Shown one piece after another: positions 10,298 to 19,535 of a DNA stretch of 32,961 nucleotides. The stretch is from Candidatus Ancillula prorhinotermitis (GTDB lineage Bacteria > Actinomycetota > Actinomycetes > Actinomycetales > Bifidobacteriaceae). A program made the position numbers and the translations under genes. The notes under the pieces were generated by a model that saw only the letters and a list, made by a program, of their open reading frames with translations, ran no database searches and was not told the DNA's origin. The first letter of the stretch is position 1, and every line of letters starts with the position of its first letter. The stretch is taken from assembly GCA_031280795.1 (NCBI GenBank), contig JAITGF010000013.1:1-32961 (forward strand), read 5' to 3'.

Positions 10298-10702
10298 AAG
10301 GGGATAGACAAGCACAGGAGTCCAAAAGAGTGATGTAATCTATGTATATGGCACATAACAAGTATGTAAAACGTTCCCGAATTTCGGAGAAAAATTCAGG
10401 TAGATAATTAAGTATTTCTCACTCGACCTATCGGTGACACAAATCGCATTTTTGACAGGATTGAGCAGGAATACAATCAACAGATATTTAATGGAAATAC
10501 GGAGAATGATACACGATTACTCATTTGATATCTGCTTCGCAAATAACGGTCGTGTAGAAGTTGATGAAAGTTATTTTGGACCAAAACGGGTGCGCGGAGA
10601 GCGTGGTAGAGGTGCGGGTAGGAAGGTTAAGGTATTTGGGTTATTAAAACGGGACGGTAAGGTCTATGCGGAAATTGTACACGTGCATCTGCAGACATAT
10701 GC
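10298..10702 (+). mobile_element. IS1595-type insertion sequence remnant
   Basis: This gap between the RHS gene promoter and the copA stop holds a decayed insertion sequence. Its left end is tentatively placed at the GGGGATAGACAA stretch at 10298, which resembles the G-rich ends of IS1595-family elements; that boundary is uncertain. The transposase coding region begins at 10348. Similarity to the family stops at about 10690, next to the 3' end of the convergent copA. No right-hand inverted repeat was found, so the element is truncated and should not be mobile. The bases between 10243 and 10297 show nothing recognisable beyond the RHS promoter. Confidence 0.65.
10348..10690 (+). pseudogene. 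Broken IS1595-family (ISXO2-like) transposase
   Basis: The start ATG at 10348 gives MAHNKYVKRSRISEK, a normal start for an IS1595/ISXO2-like transposase. The frame then shifts at the A-run at 10390-10394. The continuing frame reads KFR, a TAG stop at 10401, then IIKYFSLDLSVTQIAFLTGL and SRNTINRYL, the expected helix-turn-helix part. Next come VEVDESYFG, carrying the first catalytic Asp, and GRGAGRKVKVFGLLKRDGK. Homology ends near IVHVH at about 10690, before the remaining catalytic residues. With a frameshift, a stop and a missing C-terminal half it must be inactive. The open frame that continues to 11717 is only the antisense of copA. Confidence 0.85.
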
Positions 10703-12712
10703 TCATACCCGATTCAGTCTCAGAGCATTCGTGATTACGCTGACGCTAGAAAGACTCATGGCAAGGGCTGCAATCATGGGGTTCAGCAGTGGGCCTCCAA
10801 ACGCGTATAGCAAGCCGGCAGCCACTGGAATGCCGATAACGTTGTATGCAAACGCCCAGAAGAGATTTTGCTTGATGTTACGCATCGTCTTCTTACTAAC
10901 TTCAACTGCGCTGAGTACATCATGCAGGTTAGACCGCATCAATACCACATCAGCAGCTTCGATGGCAATATCAGTACCCGACCCTATCGCGACCCCGACA
11001 TCAGCAGCAGTCAAGGCCGGTGCATCATTTATGCCATCACCTACGAATGCAACCACCCCAGATGACTTGCCCTTAAGCTCTTCGATAACTTTCGCTTTAT
11101 CACCTGGGAAGACTTCGGCGATATACTCGTCAACACCAACTTCTTCAGCAATCTGGCCTGCCACACTTGACTTATCACCGGTAAGCATCACAGTGGTAAT
11201 GTTCATTTTCTTCAATGCCACCACCACTTCCCTGGACTCATCGCGAAGTTCGTCTGCCGAAGCATCCACTACTGCCCTTTCCTCGGGGCGCGGGGCATTC
11301 AAAAGCTTGATGTTACCTTTGGTGAGCGTTCCGGTCTTGTCAAAAACAATAGTCTTTGCGCTCGTAAGAACTTGCAGACTATCGCCACCTTTGAAGAGAA
11401 CGCCTTTGCTAGCCGCTTTGCCCGTTGACACCATAATTGCTACCGGAGTGGCGAGACCAAGCGCACAGGGGCAAGCGATCACCAATATTGACACCATCAC
11501 CGTCATTGCTAACTCAACATCGCCACGAAGTAGATACCAAACTCCGGCGCAGACAAGCGCTAGAGCAATGATTGTCGGCACAAACACACCAGAAATCTTG
11601 TCGGCTAAGCTGGCGATAGGCAACTTCGCGTTTTGCGCTGACTCGACAAGCTTCACGATATTTGCTAGAGCAGTATCTTCGCCTACCGCACTAGCTTTAA
11701 AGCGAAAAGTGCCATAGCGATTTATCGTAGCCGCGTAGACCTTATCTCCCGAAGATTTTAGTACTGCAGCTGACTCACCCGTCAGCATGCTCTCATCGAT
11801 TTCCGGGCTACCCTCTATAACGACACCGTCGACCGGTATCTTCTCTCCCCCACGTACTTCGATGATGTCATCGAGTTGCACGCTTTCAAGTGGCAACATT
11901 TTCTCCATCTCCCCGTTTTTCTTGCAGGTTTTAATAACTCTTGCCGTCTCGGGAGCAAGCTTGACTAACTTCTTCAAAGCATCGCCAGTTCGGCTTTTTG
12001 CCACGCGTTCTAAGGTCTTCCCGAGTAAAACCAGTGTGATGATAACACCTGCAGACTCAAAGTAAAAATGATAATCCTTAGTGTCGCTTACCACACCTGA
12101 ATGCATACCAGACATACCAGTCAAGAGTGAAGTTTCTGCATCTACAAAAAGTGTCACCATAGAGTATAGCGAATAAACAACGGCTGCACTTGAACCAATT
12201 GCGATTAACGAGTCCATATTTGGGCTACGTTTAATCAAATTCCTAAACCCTCGTATGAAGAAACCTCTACCGACAAATAGAATTGGAAGCAATAAGATTA
12301 ACTGAACTGTAGCAGTGATTCTTGAGTCTGCAAAAAACTGACTGCTCATTACGCCAGGAATCACCATTGGAAGCATTGCCAAAGCAAATAACACCAGAGC
12401 AAAAGGTGCGGCCACTAAAAATGGCGTCCAAATCTTTTTTGCAGACTCATCATTGCTCTTGGCAGATGGTAAGTCCTGTATCTTTGAAGCACTATAACCA
12501 GCATCTTTTATAGCGCCAATAATCTTTTCAAGTGCTGCCTGCTCCCCACCGGCTAAACTTTCATCAAACTGAATCTGTGCCTTTTCAGTAGCTAAGTTTA
12601 CCACCACCTCTTTCACGCCTTCTACGCTTTGCACAGCTTTTTCGACATGGCGCACACAAGACGCGCACGTCATGCCTCCTATTGCTAGAATTTCCTTTGA
12701 ATCAGTCATCAT
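10703..12712 (-). CDS. copA: CopA-like P1B copper ATPase lacking the nucleotide-binding domain
   Basis: A 669-residue membrane ATPase that would export Cu(I). Visible parts are an N-terminal HMA domain with GMTCASC (about 13-19), membrane helices, the actuator TGES motif, CPC in ACPCALGLATP, the phosphorylation site D458 in DKTGTLT, MLTGD (D513), GDGINDAPAL, and the late-helix motifs AYN and MSLSSVSV typical of Cu(I)-type P1B pumps. Only 55 residues separate the phosphorylated Asp from the TGD Asp, against well over 150 in ordinary CopA. The N-domain with its HP motif (SEHPL) and glycine-rich ATP site is absent. The C-terminus is normal and the frame is open, so this is a clean internal deletion around 11240-11310. 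ATP use should be badly impaired or unconventional. It overlaps the upstream gene by four bases (ATGA) and is translationally coupled to it. An IS remnant abuts its 3' end. Confidence 0.9.
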   Translation of the reverse strand: MMTDSKEILAIGGMTCASCVRHVEKAVQSVEGVKEVVVNLATEKAQIQFDESLAGGEQAALEKIIGAIKDAGYSASKIQDLPSAKSNDESAKKIWTPFLVAAPFALVLFALAMLPMVIPGVMSSQFFADSRITATVQLILLLPILFVGRGFFIRGFRNLIKRSPNMDSLIAIGSSAAVVYSLYSMVTLFVDAETSLLTGMSGMHSGVVSDTKDYHFYFESAGVIITLVLLGKTLERVAKSRTGDALKKLVKLAPETARVIKTCKKNGEMEKMLPLESVQLDDIIEVRGGEKIPVDGVVIEGSPEIDESMLTGESAAVLKSSGDKVYAATINRYGTFRFKASAVGEDTALANIVKLVESAQNAKLPIASLADKISGVFVPTIIALALVCAGVWYLLRGDVELAMTVMVSILVIACPCALGLATPVAIMVSTGKAASKGVLFKGGDSLQVLTSAKTIVFDKTGTLTKGNIKLLNAPRPEERAVVDASADELRDESREVVVALKKMNITTVMLTGDKSSVAGQIAEEVGVDEYIAEVFPGDKAKVIEELKGKSSGVVAFVGDGINDAPALTAADVGVAIGSGTDIAIEAADVVLMRSNLHDVLSAVEVSKKTMRNIKQNLFWAFAYNVIGIPVAAGLLYAFGGPLLNPMIAALAMSLSSVSVITNALRLNRV

Positions 12713-14181
12713 TTACCTTTCTTTTCTGATGGAATTATTCCTTTTTGCTCATGCTCTACCGCTATGAATCGCCCTGAATACATACCCATTGAACAAGAAT
12801 AATTATAAGTTCCAGGCTTCAGTTTTACATCGACAGTTTGGTCAGAATCAAATACTCGTACAATTTCATCAACACCTAAACTACTCAAGTTTATCGACCC
12901 AGCGCAAGAAATGCCACCTTTTTTGAAGGTCAGTTTCGTCGGCGTATCAGCTTGAAGCACAGTCGTTTTGGGGTTGTAACCATTGGTTACAGTGACTACA
13001 GCTGTCTGCGACTTGCCATCTTCCGTAAGGGTTACATTTTCAGTCAGCTTCGAAGTGTCGGCATTGTCACTACCAAAACCTTCGAAAAACTGAGATACGG
13101 CGGAAGCAATGTTAGCAGTTATCGGCACATATTGGGAGATAGCTCCGTTGACATTGATTAGAGCAAATGCAATCACTACAACTCCCACCACCCGCAGCAA
13201 TAACTTTGTCTGCAGGTTCTTTGCAAATGATCCAAGCATACCAACGCCTAGTAGCCCTGGAGTCGTGCCGATTGCAAACGTGCTCATGATAACCCCTGAC
13301 CAAACGGGTGACCCAGTGGCAAGTGCAAAAACCTGAACCGCTTGGGTGAAGCCGCAGGGCAAGAAAAATGTCAGAACGCCTAAAAAAAATGGCTTAGCGG
13401 GATGAAGGCGACCCTCTGAATCCACTTCTTTAGCCTCTTCGCGCGCAAAGAACTTCGCTACTCCAGATGGTAAGACGAACTGCATTTTTGCGACGCGTGG
13501 AGATATTTCCGTAAGGCGGATGCCCAAGACCAGCATGACCAAGCCGACTAGCACGGTCAGAATGGTCAACACAACGTTCGAAAGCACGAAAATACTACCG
13601 ATCGCGCCGAGCAGAGCGCCTAACAAGCCAAAGCCGATGACACGCCCAGCATTAAATGCAACTTGGGGCAAAAGGAATTGCGCTTTCGAAGCGCTGGGCT
13701 GCACCTTTACGAGAGCTGAAGTCACCCCAAGAACGATGCCACCGACGAGTGCCATACAGCTTGACACACTCGCAACTAGACCGATTGTGAGCACTACTAG
13801 TATCGTGTTTATATTTACCACACTACCCGAAGTGCTTGGGTCTAAGGCAGTGATAAGGTCAAGCGCGCCGAACATTTTCAAGATAGCCATCACAGCTAAA
13901 GTAATCAGAATGCCTTTGCCAAAATCCTTCCACACGTTGCGGTCATCGTTAACCCAACCGCTGAAGAATCCTGCCGGCGCAGATCCAATTGCGTAATCAG
14001 CACCTTCTAGTGCGTTCTTTACCTTCGCTTTAGAGATGGGGCTCTTCACTTGCATTACTGCTAGTGATTTTCTCCACTTGACTTTGATAGATTCTACACC
14101 TTTTATTTCTTGCAGAGCTTTTTCAACGTGTCGCTCGCAAGCTGAGCACGTCATGCCTTTGACGTATACAACCTGTTCCAT
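12709..14181 (-). CDS. HMA / SafE-type membrane / cupredoxin fusion, putative copper-handling protein
   Basis: A heavy-metal-associated domain at the N-terminus carries GMTCSAC. A six-to-seven-helix TauE/SafE (DsbD_2/UreH-like) membrane region follows, with LPCGFTQAVQVFALATGS. At the C-terminus is a cupredoxin-like domain with GGISCAGS and YSCSMGMYSG, offering Cys and Met ligands for copper. The same three-part architecture occurs next to copA in many Gram-positive bacteria and is thought to move or buffer copper across the membrane. I start at the ATG at 14181, which has AAAGGAAG about 11 bases upstream. An in-frame GTG at 14229 would lie only 2 bases from the -10 box and cannot start translation from this promoter. 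copA follows with an ATGA overlap, so both are one operon. Confidence 0.85.
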   Translation of the reverse strand: MEQVVYVKGMTCSACERHVEKALQEIKGVESIKVKWRKSLAVMQVKSPISKAKVKNALEGADYAIGSAPAGFFSGWVNDDRNVWKDFGKGILITLAVMAILKMFGALDLITALDPSTSGSVVNINTILVVLTIGLVASVSSCMALVGGIVLGVTSALVKVQPSASKAQFLLPQVAFNAGRVIGFGLLGALLGAIGSIFVLSNVVLTILTVLVGLVMLVLGIRLTEISPRVAKMQFVLPSGVAKFFAREEAKEVDSEGRLHPAKPFFLGVLTFFLPCGFTQAVQVFALATGSPVWSGVIMSTFAIGTTPGLLGVGMLGSFAKNLQTKLLLRVVGVVVIAFALINVNGAISQYVPITANIASAVSQFFEGFGSDNADTSKLTENVTLTEDGKSQTAVVTVTNGYNPKTTVLQADTPTKLTFKKGGISCAGSINLSSLGVDEIVRVFDSDQTVDVKLKPGTYNYSCSMGMYSGRFIAVEHEQKGIIPSEKKGK

Positions 14182-14231
14182 ATCTTCTTTTGCTTCCTTT
14201 CGATAAATTCTGTGAAGTTTTGTTGACACAT

Positions 14232-14260
14232 GTTATATTTTGCTATGAAATGATAGCAAA
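14232..14260 (-). promoter_or_regulatory. Copper operon promoter with overlapping inverted-repeat operator
   Basis: On the minus strand TTGCTA (14259-14254), 16 bases, then TATAAC (14237-14232) form a plausible promoter. A perfect inverted repeat, TTTGCTAT (14239-14246) and ATAGCAAA (14253-14260) around a 6-base centre, covers the -35 box and the spacer. That is where a repressor would block RNA polymerase. It does not match the CopY box, and no csoR, copY or cueR gene lies in the window, so the regulator is unknown. The leader to the ATG at 14181 would be about 45 nt. Confidence 0.6.
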
Positions 14261-14270
14261 TGACATCATC

Positions 14271-17135
14271 TTAACTCGGCGGGTCACCTAGCACGTGGAC
14301 TAAATACTCACCGGTGGCGCTACCAGTTTGCTTGTAGCCCTTTGCCACTTCTTCAGGCGTTCCAGTTGCCACGACAAGACCGCCTCCACTGCCCCCCTCG
14401 GGACCCATATCAATGACGTAATCAGCTGTTTTAATCACATCGAGGTTATGCTCAATCACGATCACAGTGTTCCCCTTTTCCACTAGACCTTGTAAAACGT
14501 GTAGTAATTTCTTGATGTCATCAAAGTGAAGCCCTGTAGTCGGCTCATCGAGCACGTAAATGGTGCGCCCAGTCGACCGGCGTTGCAGCTCAGATGCAAG
14601 CTTCACTCTTTGAGATTCGCCGCCCGAAAGTGTCGTCGCGCTTTGCCCCATCTTCACGTAGCCAAGCCCCACGTCGGAAAGTGTTCGTAAATAGCGCTCA
14701 ATTGAGGGTATCTTGGCGAAAAAATGACACGCCTCTTCGATCGACATCTCCAAAACATCCGCCACAGATTTACCGTTGTACTTAACTTCTAGAGTATCTC
14801 TATTGTAGCGCGTACCATGGCAAGTTTCGCACTGCACATAAACATCTGGCAGAAAGTTCATCTCAATCTTGATAGTACCATCCCCTGAGCAGGCCTCACA
14901 ACGCCCGCCTTTAACGTTGAAGGAGAATCTTCCAGGGCCATAACCGCGCAGCTTGGCTTCAGCAGTCTCTGAGAAAAGTGTGCGCACCTTATCCCACACT
15001 CCTGTGTAAGTCGCAGGGTTAGAACGCGGTGTGCGCCCGATCGGACCCTGGTCAACATGTATCACCTTGTCGAGTTGCTCAGTACCTTTGATGTCCTTAT
15101 GCCGCCCCGAAACTTGGCGCGAGCGATTGAGTCTTTTTGCCAGCTCCTTATACAAGATTGCATTCACTAGCGATGACTTTCCGGAGCCAGAAACGCCGGT
15201 GACAGCAGTAAGCACACCTAGATAAAAGGTGACGTCAATGTTTTGAAGGTTGTTTTCAGAAGCTTTCTGCACAGTAATCGAGCGCGATTTTACCACTTTG
15301 CGTCGCTTTGTGGGTACTGCAATCGCCTTCTTCCCGGTGACATACTCAGCGGTGAGCGACTTGGCTTGCTTGAATTTCTTCAGCGGGCCAGAAAAGACCA
15401 CTTCCCCACCGTGCTCACCTGCTCTTGGGCCGATGTCTACCACCCAATCAGCACTCTCGATGGTTTCTTCATCGTGCTCGACCACAATCAGTGTGTTTCC
15501 GAGGTCGCGTAAGTGGTGAAGCGTACGGATCAGCCGCGAATTATCACGCTGATGCAGGCCTATCGAAGGCTCATCGAGCACATACAAAACGCCTACTAAG
15601 CCAGAACCGATTTGAGTCGCTAAGCGAATCCTTTGCGCTTCCCCTCCTGAAAGCGTTCCGGCTGAGCGCGCCATAGTCAAATAATTAAGCCCCACATCAA
15701 CGAGGAATTTCAGGCGTTCGTTAATCTCTTTCAATATCGGCTTAGCGATAATCTCGCTTGCCCCGTGAATCTCAATGCTTTGCGACCAGCTAAGAGCGTC
15801 AGTGATGGAAAGGTCCGTTACGTCAGATATCGAGAGCGATACCACTTTCACTGCTAAAACTTCGGGCTTCAAACGCTTTCCGTCACACTCGAAGCAAGGT
15901 ACTTCACGCATATACTGCTCGTACTTATCTTTAGCGGCGTCCGAATCAGTTTCATTATAGCGCCGTAGCATAAGATTAATGACACCTTCGAAGTCGGTCG
16001 AATAGTTGCGAATCCTTCCCCAACGCGTCCTAAACCGCACTGAAACCCGCCCCTCTTTTCCGTAGAGGATGGTGTTCTGAATGTCTTGACTAAGCATACT
16101 CCATTTGTCACCAAGACTAAAGCCTAGCTCATCTGCTATTCCTGCGAGAATTTGGTTGTAATAGCTAGAGCTTGTCCCTCTCCACGGCTCAATAGCGCCC
16201 TCTAAAATGGTCAGGTCTGGATTAGGGATGATAAGTTCGGGGTCGACCTCTAAGCGATGCCCTAACCCGGTGCATTCCGGGCATGCACCATAGGGCGCGT
16301 TGAAAGAGAATGTGCGTGGCTCGATATCATCTAGCTCAAGCTCATGGTCGTTTGGGCAAGCCCTTTTGGAGGAAAATTTACGGTGTGCGTCCGAATCCAT
16401 CATTTCTGCCACTACCCGACCATCAGCTAAGCGCAGCGCCGTCTCAACTGAATCAGTCAGCCGGGTCTGGATATCATCTTTAATGACGAGTCGATCGACC
16501 ACTACGTCGATGTTGTGCCTCATCGTTTTAGCGAGTGTGATATCTTCGTGTAAATCTTTGACTTCGCCGTCAATCTTCACGCGCGCAAAGCCGTCTTGCT
16601 TGAGGCTCGAGAGCAGATCAGCATACTCACCTTTGCGGTCGCGGACCACAGGGGCTAAGAGCATAAAACGTGTGCCGGACTCAAGCTTTAGCAGTTGGTC
16701 GACAATTTGCTGGACTGACTGCGCCCTCACCTGCTCACCGCAAATTGGGCAGTGCTGGACACCAATACGGGCGAAAAGTAAGCGTAAGTAGTCATAAATC
16801 TCCGTGATTGTGCCCACAGTCGAGCGCGGGTTACGATTGGTCGACTTTTGGTCGATAGAGACTGCCGGTGAAAGCCCCTCGATGAAGTCAACATCGGGCT
16901 TATCCATCTGACCTAGAAACTGACGCGCATATGCAGAAAGGCTTTCCACATAGCGACGCTGCCCTTCGGCGAAGATGGTATCAAAGGCAAGCGATGACTT
17001 CCCCGATCCGGAAACACCGGTGAAAACCGCCAGCTTCCCGCGCGGAATGTGAACGTCAATGTTCTTCAGATTGTGGACACGGGCACCTTTGACAGTTAAT
17101 TCATCGCGTTGCACACCATCTCCAATTCTCTGCAC
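14271..17135 (-). CDS. uvrA: Excinuclease ABC subunit A (UvrA)
   Basis: The damage-recognition ATPase of nucleotide excision repair, which loads UvrB onto lesions. It is 954 residues, normal for UvrA. The first ABC module has Walker [15 protein letters not shown] (about 39), the zinc ligands CPICG and CPNDH...CPEC, signature [11 protein letters not shown] and Walker [10 protein letters not shown]. The second has [13 protein letters not shown], the zinc module CEACSGDG...[17 protein letters not shown] and TIYVLDEPT. All key residues are present. The start is either the GTG at 17135 or the GTG at 17114; the second has GGAG five bases upstream, and no in-frame ATG is available. It lies 8 bases after terC and is the last gene of secG-terC-uvrA. 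Confidence 0.98.
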   Translation of the reverse strand: MQRIGDGVQRDELTVKGARVHNLKNIDVHIPRGKLAVFTGVSGSGKSSLAFDTIFAEGQRRYVESLSAYARQFLGQMDKPDVDFIEGLSPAVSIDQKSTNRNPRSTVGTITEIYDYLRLLFARIGVQHCPICGEQVRAQSVQQIVDQLLKLESGTRFMLLAPVVRDRKGEYADLLSSLKQDGFARVKIDGEVKDLHEDITLAKTMRHNIDVVVDRLVIKDDIQTRLTDSVETALRLADGRVVAEMMDSDAHRKFSSKRACPNDHELELDDIEPRTFSFNAPYGACPECTGLGHRLEVDPELIIPNPDLTILEGAIEPWRGTSSSYYNQILAGIADELGFSLGDKWSMLSQDIQNTILYGKEGRVSVRFRTRWGRIRNYSTDFEGVINLMLRRYNETDSDAAKDKYEQYMREVPCFECDGKRLKPEVLAVKVVSLSISDVTDLSITDALSWSQSIEIHGASEIIAKPILKEINERLKFLVDVGLNYLTMARSAGTLSGGEAQRIRLATQIGSGLVGVLYVLDEPSIGLHQRDNSRLIRTLHHLRDLGNTLIVVEHDEETIESADWVVDIGPRAGEHGGEVVFSGPLKKFKQAKSLTAEYVTGKKAIAVPTKRRKVVKSRSITVQKASENNLQNIDVTFYLGVLTAVTGVSGSGKSSLVNAILYKELAKRLNRSRQVSGRHKDIKGTEQLDKVIHVDQGPIGRTPRSNPATYTGVWDKVRTLFSETAEAKLRGYGPGRFSFNVKGGRCEACSGDGTIKIEMNFLPDVYVQCETCHGTRYNRDTLEVKYNGKSVADVLEMSIEEACHFFAKIPSIERYLRTLSDVGLGYVKMGQSATTLSGGESQRVKLASELQRRSTGRTIYVLDEPTTGLHFDDIKKLLHVLQGLVEKGNTVIVIEHNLDVIKTADYVIDMGPEGGSGGGLVVATGTPEEVAKGYKQTGSATGEYLVHVLGDPPS

Positions 17136-17143
17136 ACCACAAC

Positions 17144-18265
17144 TTAAGCTTCGGGTGGCTCTGAAGTTGGATTCGTATCGGGGGTCTTGCTTTGGCTAGC
17201 GGACTCCTTGCCATCACTGGACTCGGCGTTCAACGAGGCATTAGCCTCGACACTAGAAAGTGCGCTCTTGTAAAACCCAGTGGCATGCTTTGCCCTGATT
17301 TCAGCGATGCGCTTATCGTGTCGAATCTTCAAAATGGAGGCCGTCGCAGTAAACGAAACCACAATGATGATGAACATCAGCGAAGGTAAAGTGTGGATTT
17401 CAGGTGCCCACTCAACGCCTTGGTCGTGTAACGCTTCGAAAATCAACTTCACGCCGATGAACGCTAAGACGATGGAGAGCCCAAGCGGAAGGAATTTAAG
17501 CTTCTCAATAGCAGAGCCGAGTAGGAAGAAAAGTTGCTGCAACCCCATAAGCGCGAATATATTTGCCACCAACACGATGAACGGGTCTTTGGTCAGGCCG
17601 AAAATAGCCGGTATGGAGTCGAAGGCAAAGAATAGGTCGGTGACACCTAGAGCAATGAATACAATCAGCATCGGAGTCCAGAGCTTCTTTCCTGTCTTCT
17701 CGTCTTTTACGCGGACTTTGTTATCCGACCACTTGCGCGTCATCGGTAAAACGCGCTCAAAGAAGCGTACAATCACGTTTTCATGGTATTGGTCGTCACT
17801 TTCTTGGTCGACAAGGAGCTTGATAGCTGTGTAGATTAGGAAGGCACCGAAGAGATAGAAAATCCAGGTGAAACGCTCAATCAAAGCTCCACCGATGAAG
17901 ATGAAGAATGCGCGCAAAACAAGTGCGACCATTATGCCGACCCCGAGTGCTTTCTTCTGAAGGTGTCGAGGTACGCGGAAGTTCGCCATAATCAGTACAA
18001 AAACGAAGATGTTGTCAATGGAAAGTGAATACTCAGTAAGCCAACCGGCAAAGAATTCGGAACCAGGGATGTGCCCGTATTGATTCCAGATGATCGCACC
18101 GAAGATGATTGCTAAAACGCCGTAGAAGACAAGATATAGCACAGACTTAAGTGTCGAGGGGATTCTAGGGTGCCTAAAGTTACGGACTACATCGACTAGC
18201 AAGATAGCCGTAAGCACCAGGATTGAACCTATTTCAAACGGTACCGAAGTTTCTACGTCAAACAT
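17144..18265 (-). CDS. terC: TerC family integral membrane protein
   Basis: A polytopic membrane protein of 373 residues with about eight to nine hydrophobic segments. The family signatures [18 protein letters not shown] (about 80) and [19 protein letters not shown] (about 215) carry the conserved acidic residues inside helices. TerC proteins have been linked to tellurite resistance and, in Bacillus and others, to manganese export and metallation of exported enzymes; which role applies here is not shown by the sequence. The C-terminal 50 residues after [18 protein letters not shown] are Ser/Glu-rich, low complexity and probably cytoplasmic. The gene starts 10 bases after secG and ends 8 bases before uvrA, so it is cotranscribed with both. 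Confidence 0.93.
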   Translation of the reverse strand: MFDVETSVPFEIGSILVLTAILLVDVVRNFRHPRIPSTLKSVLYLVFYGVLAIIFGAIIWNQYGHIPGSEFFAGWLTEYSLSIDNIFVFVLIMANFRVPRHLQKKALGVGIMVALVLRAFFIFIGGALIERFTWIFYLFGAFLIYTAIKLLVDQESDDQYHENVIVRFFERVLPMTRKWSDNKVRVKDEKTGKKLWTPMLIVFIALGVTDLFFAFDSIPAIFGLTKDPFIVLVANIFALMGLQQLFFLLGSAIEKLKFLPLGLSIVLAFIGVKLIFEALHDQGVEWAPEIHTLPSLMFIIIVVSFTATASILKIRHDKRIAEIRAKHATGFYKSALSSVEANASLNAESSDGKESASQSKTPDTNPTSEPPEA

Positions 18266-18275
18266 GCTCTTAGAG

Positions 18276-18518
18276 TTAACTCAACTTATCAATCACGCCG
18301 ATAAGTACTACTGAAATCAGCCACAACAGTGCAGAAAGCATAGTTAAGCGATTCAGGTTCTTTTCAGCAACACCAGATGACCCTGCAGACTGCGCGATAC
18401 CGCCACCAAACATGTCCGAAAGACCGCCACCGCGACCTTTGTGGAGCAGAATGAACAGCGTAAGTATCAATGAAGTCAACACAAGTAACACTTGAAAGAC
18501 TACTTTAAGTACTCCCAT
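18276..18518 (-). CDS. secG: Preprotein translocase subunit SecG
   Basis: An 80-residue protein with two membrane helices (about 3-24 and 58-77) joined by a Gly-rich loop, GGGLSDMFGGG, which is the SecG hallmark. It would sit beside SecY/SecE and assist export of unfolded proteins. The ATG at 18518 has a strong Shine-Dalgarno, AAAGGAG, a few bases upstream. It is the first gene of the secG-terC-uvrA operon and has its own promoter between it and truA. Confidence 0.95.
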   Translation of the reverse strand: MGVLKVVFQVLLVLTSLILTLFILLHKGRGGGLSDMFGGGIAQSAGSSGVAEKNLNRLTMLSALLWLISVVLIGVIDKLS

Positions 18519-18564
18519 ATCTCCTTTCTCGCACTGATTATCGTTTCACAGCGCTTCTAAAATC

Positions 18565-18588
18565 ATTATACCATAGAATTCAACTTCG
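18565..18588 (-). promoter_or_regulatory. secG promoter with extended -10 box
   Basis: TATGGTATAAT on the minus strand puts a TGG-TATAAT extended -10 at 18573-18565, about 46 bases before the secG ATG, leaving room for a leader with a ribosome-binding site. No good -35 is visible at 16-18 bases. The stretch 18569-18588 is 19/20 identical to 31681-31700, in front of another operon. Confidence 0.65.
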
Positions 18589-18614
18589 CGTGCGGGGGCG
18601 TCTGCGATGAAAAT

Positions 18615-19535
18615 TTACCTGCGGACGCGGATGTCCTTGGCACGTTGCTGTGCGCGTGAGGGGCTAGAGATGTAATCAACATGCTCTAAGGTCAATCCTT
18701 TGGCAGCAATCGGGCCGGTCGCGCCTTGTCGAGTTCTCGCGTCTAGGCACTCTTGCATCCAGCCGACTTCACGCACGCCTTGGCCCACAAGCACAGCGGC
18801 ACCGACCAGGGAGCGTACCATATTGTAGGCGAAAGCATCGGCTTTAAGTGTCGCTACCACCAAACCTTTGTCCACACCTCTTCGTACACGCCCAAACTTG
18901 AAGTAGTGCAAATCGCGGGTAGACGTTGCGCCTTGTCTTGGCTTGACAAAGGTAGCAAAATCGTGCAGACCGGTGAAGCCTTTTATCGCTTTGTTCATCA
19001 TCTTAACGTTAAGCGGGCGTTTCACAAAGTGGACGTCCTTTCGGCGAAGTGGGTCGTAGAGCGTGAGATCGTCACAGAGGCGGTACTTGTATGTGCGGCG
19101 CCTTGCCCAAAAGCGCGCGGAAAACTCAGGGTGCACCAAAGTCGCGCGGTAGACAGCGATATCTTCTGGAAGTACGCTACGTAAGCGGTGGAGAATTGCA
19201 GGCGTGGCATACGCAAGGCTTTCTCGAGGGGCGTGCTTTGATGCGTCCGCAATTGGCCTTTTCGCGGGAGGTGAAGCATTTCGCAGGTGTGGCACCGGTG
19301 CAAGTAGCTCACTAGATACTGCATCGTCGACGTCAAAATGAACCACTTGGTGCGCAGCGTGCACGCCGGTGTCAGTGCGGCCAGCGACCACAGTTGGCAC
19401 CGGGCTCCCCCAAGCACCAGGTATGACTTTAGCAAGTGCGATCTCCAACTCTTCCTGAACGCTACGTAACCCCGGCTGCTTTGCCCAGCCGAAAAAATCG
19501 CTACCGTCATATGCAAGATCAAGACGGATGCGCAA
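18615..19535 (-). CDS. truA: tRNA pseudouridine(38-40) synthase TruA
   Basis: Converts uridines 38-40 in the tRNA anticodon stem to pseudouridine. The N-terminus MRIRLDLAYDGSDFFGWAKQ is typical, and GRTDTGVHA (about 53-61) carries the catalytic Asp. Later motifs RRTYKYRL and FAYNMVRSLVGA are also present. Length is 306 residues, a little longer than many TruA because of an insertion of about 30 residues around 85-112 (NASPPAKRP...). The start is a TTG at 19535, directly after the stop codon of the M23 peptidase gene (TAATTG). There is no clear Shine-Dalgarno, so translation is probably coupled. It appears to be the last gene of the ftsE-ftsX-peptidase-truA unit. Confidence 0.96.
   Translation of the reverse strand: MRIRLDLAYDGSDFFGWAKQPGLRSVQEELEIALAKVIPGAWGSPVPTVVAGRTDTGVHAAHQVVHFDVDDAVSSELLAPVPHLRNASPPAKRPIADASKHAPRESLAYATPAILHRLRSVLPEDIAVYRATLVHPEFSARFWARRRTYKYRLCDDLTLYDPLRRKDVHFVKRPLNVKMMNKAIKGFTGLHDFATFVKPRQGATSTRDLHYFKFGRVRRGVDKGLVVATLKADAFAYNMVRSLVGAAVLVGQGVREVGWMQECLDARTRQGATGPIAAKGLTLEHVDYISSPSRAQQRAKDIRVRR

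Noticed and set aside
10390..10401. Programmed frameshifting at the A-run of the IS1595 transposase
   Set aside because: A TAG codon follows in the new frame within ten bases and the C-terminal half is missing, so decay explains it better.
10434..11717. A 427-codon plus-strand open frame
   Set aside because: Only the first 85 or so codons are transposase-like. The rest is the antisense of copA, and the true transposase start is in another frame.
12709..14229. Longer start (GTG at 14229) for the HMA/SafE/cupredoxin gene
   Set aside because: It would begin 2 bases after the -10 box and so lie upstream of the transcript start; the ATG at 14181 has a ribosome-binding site.
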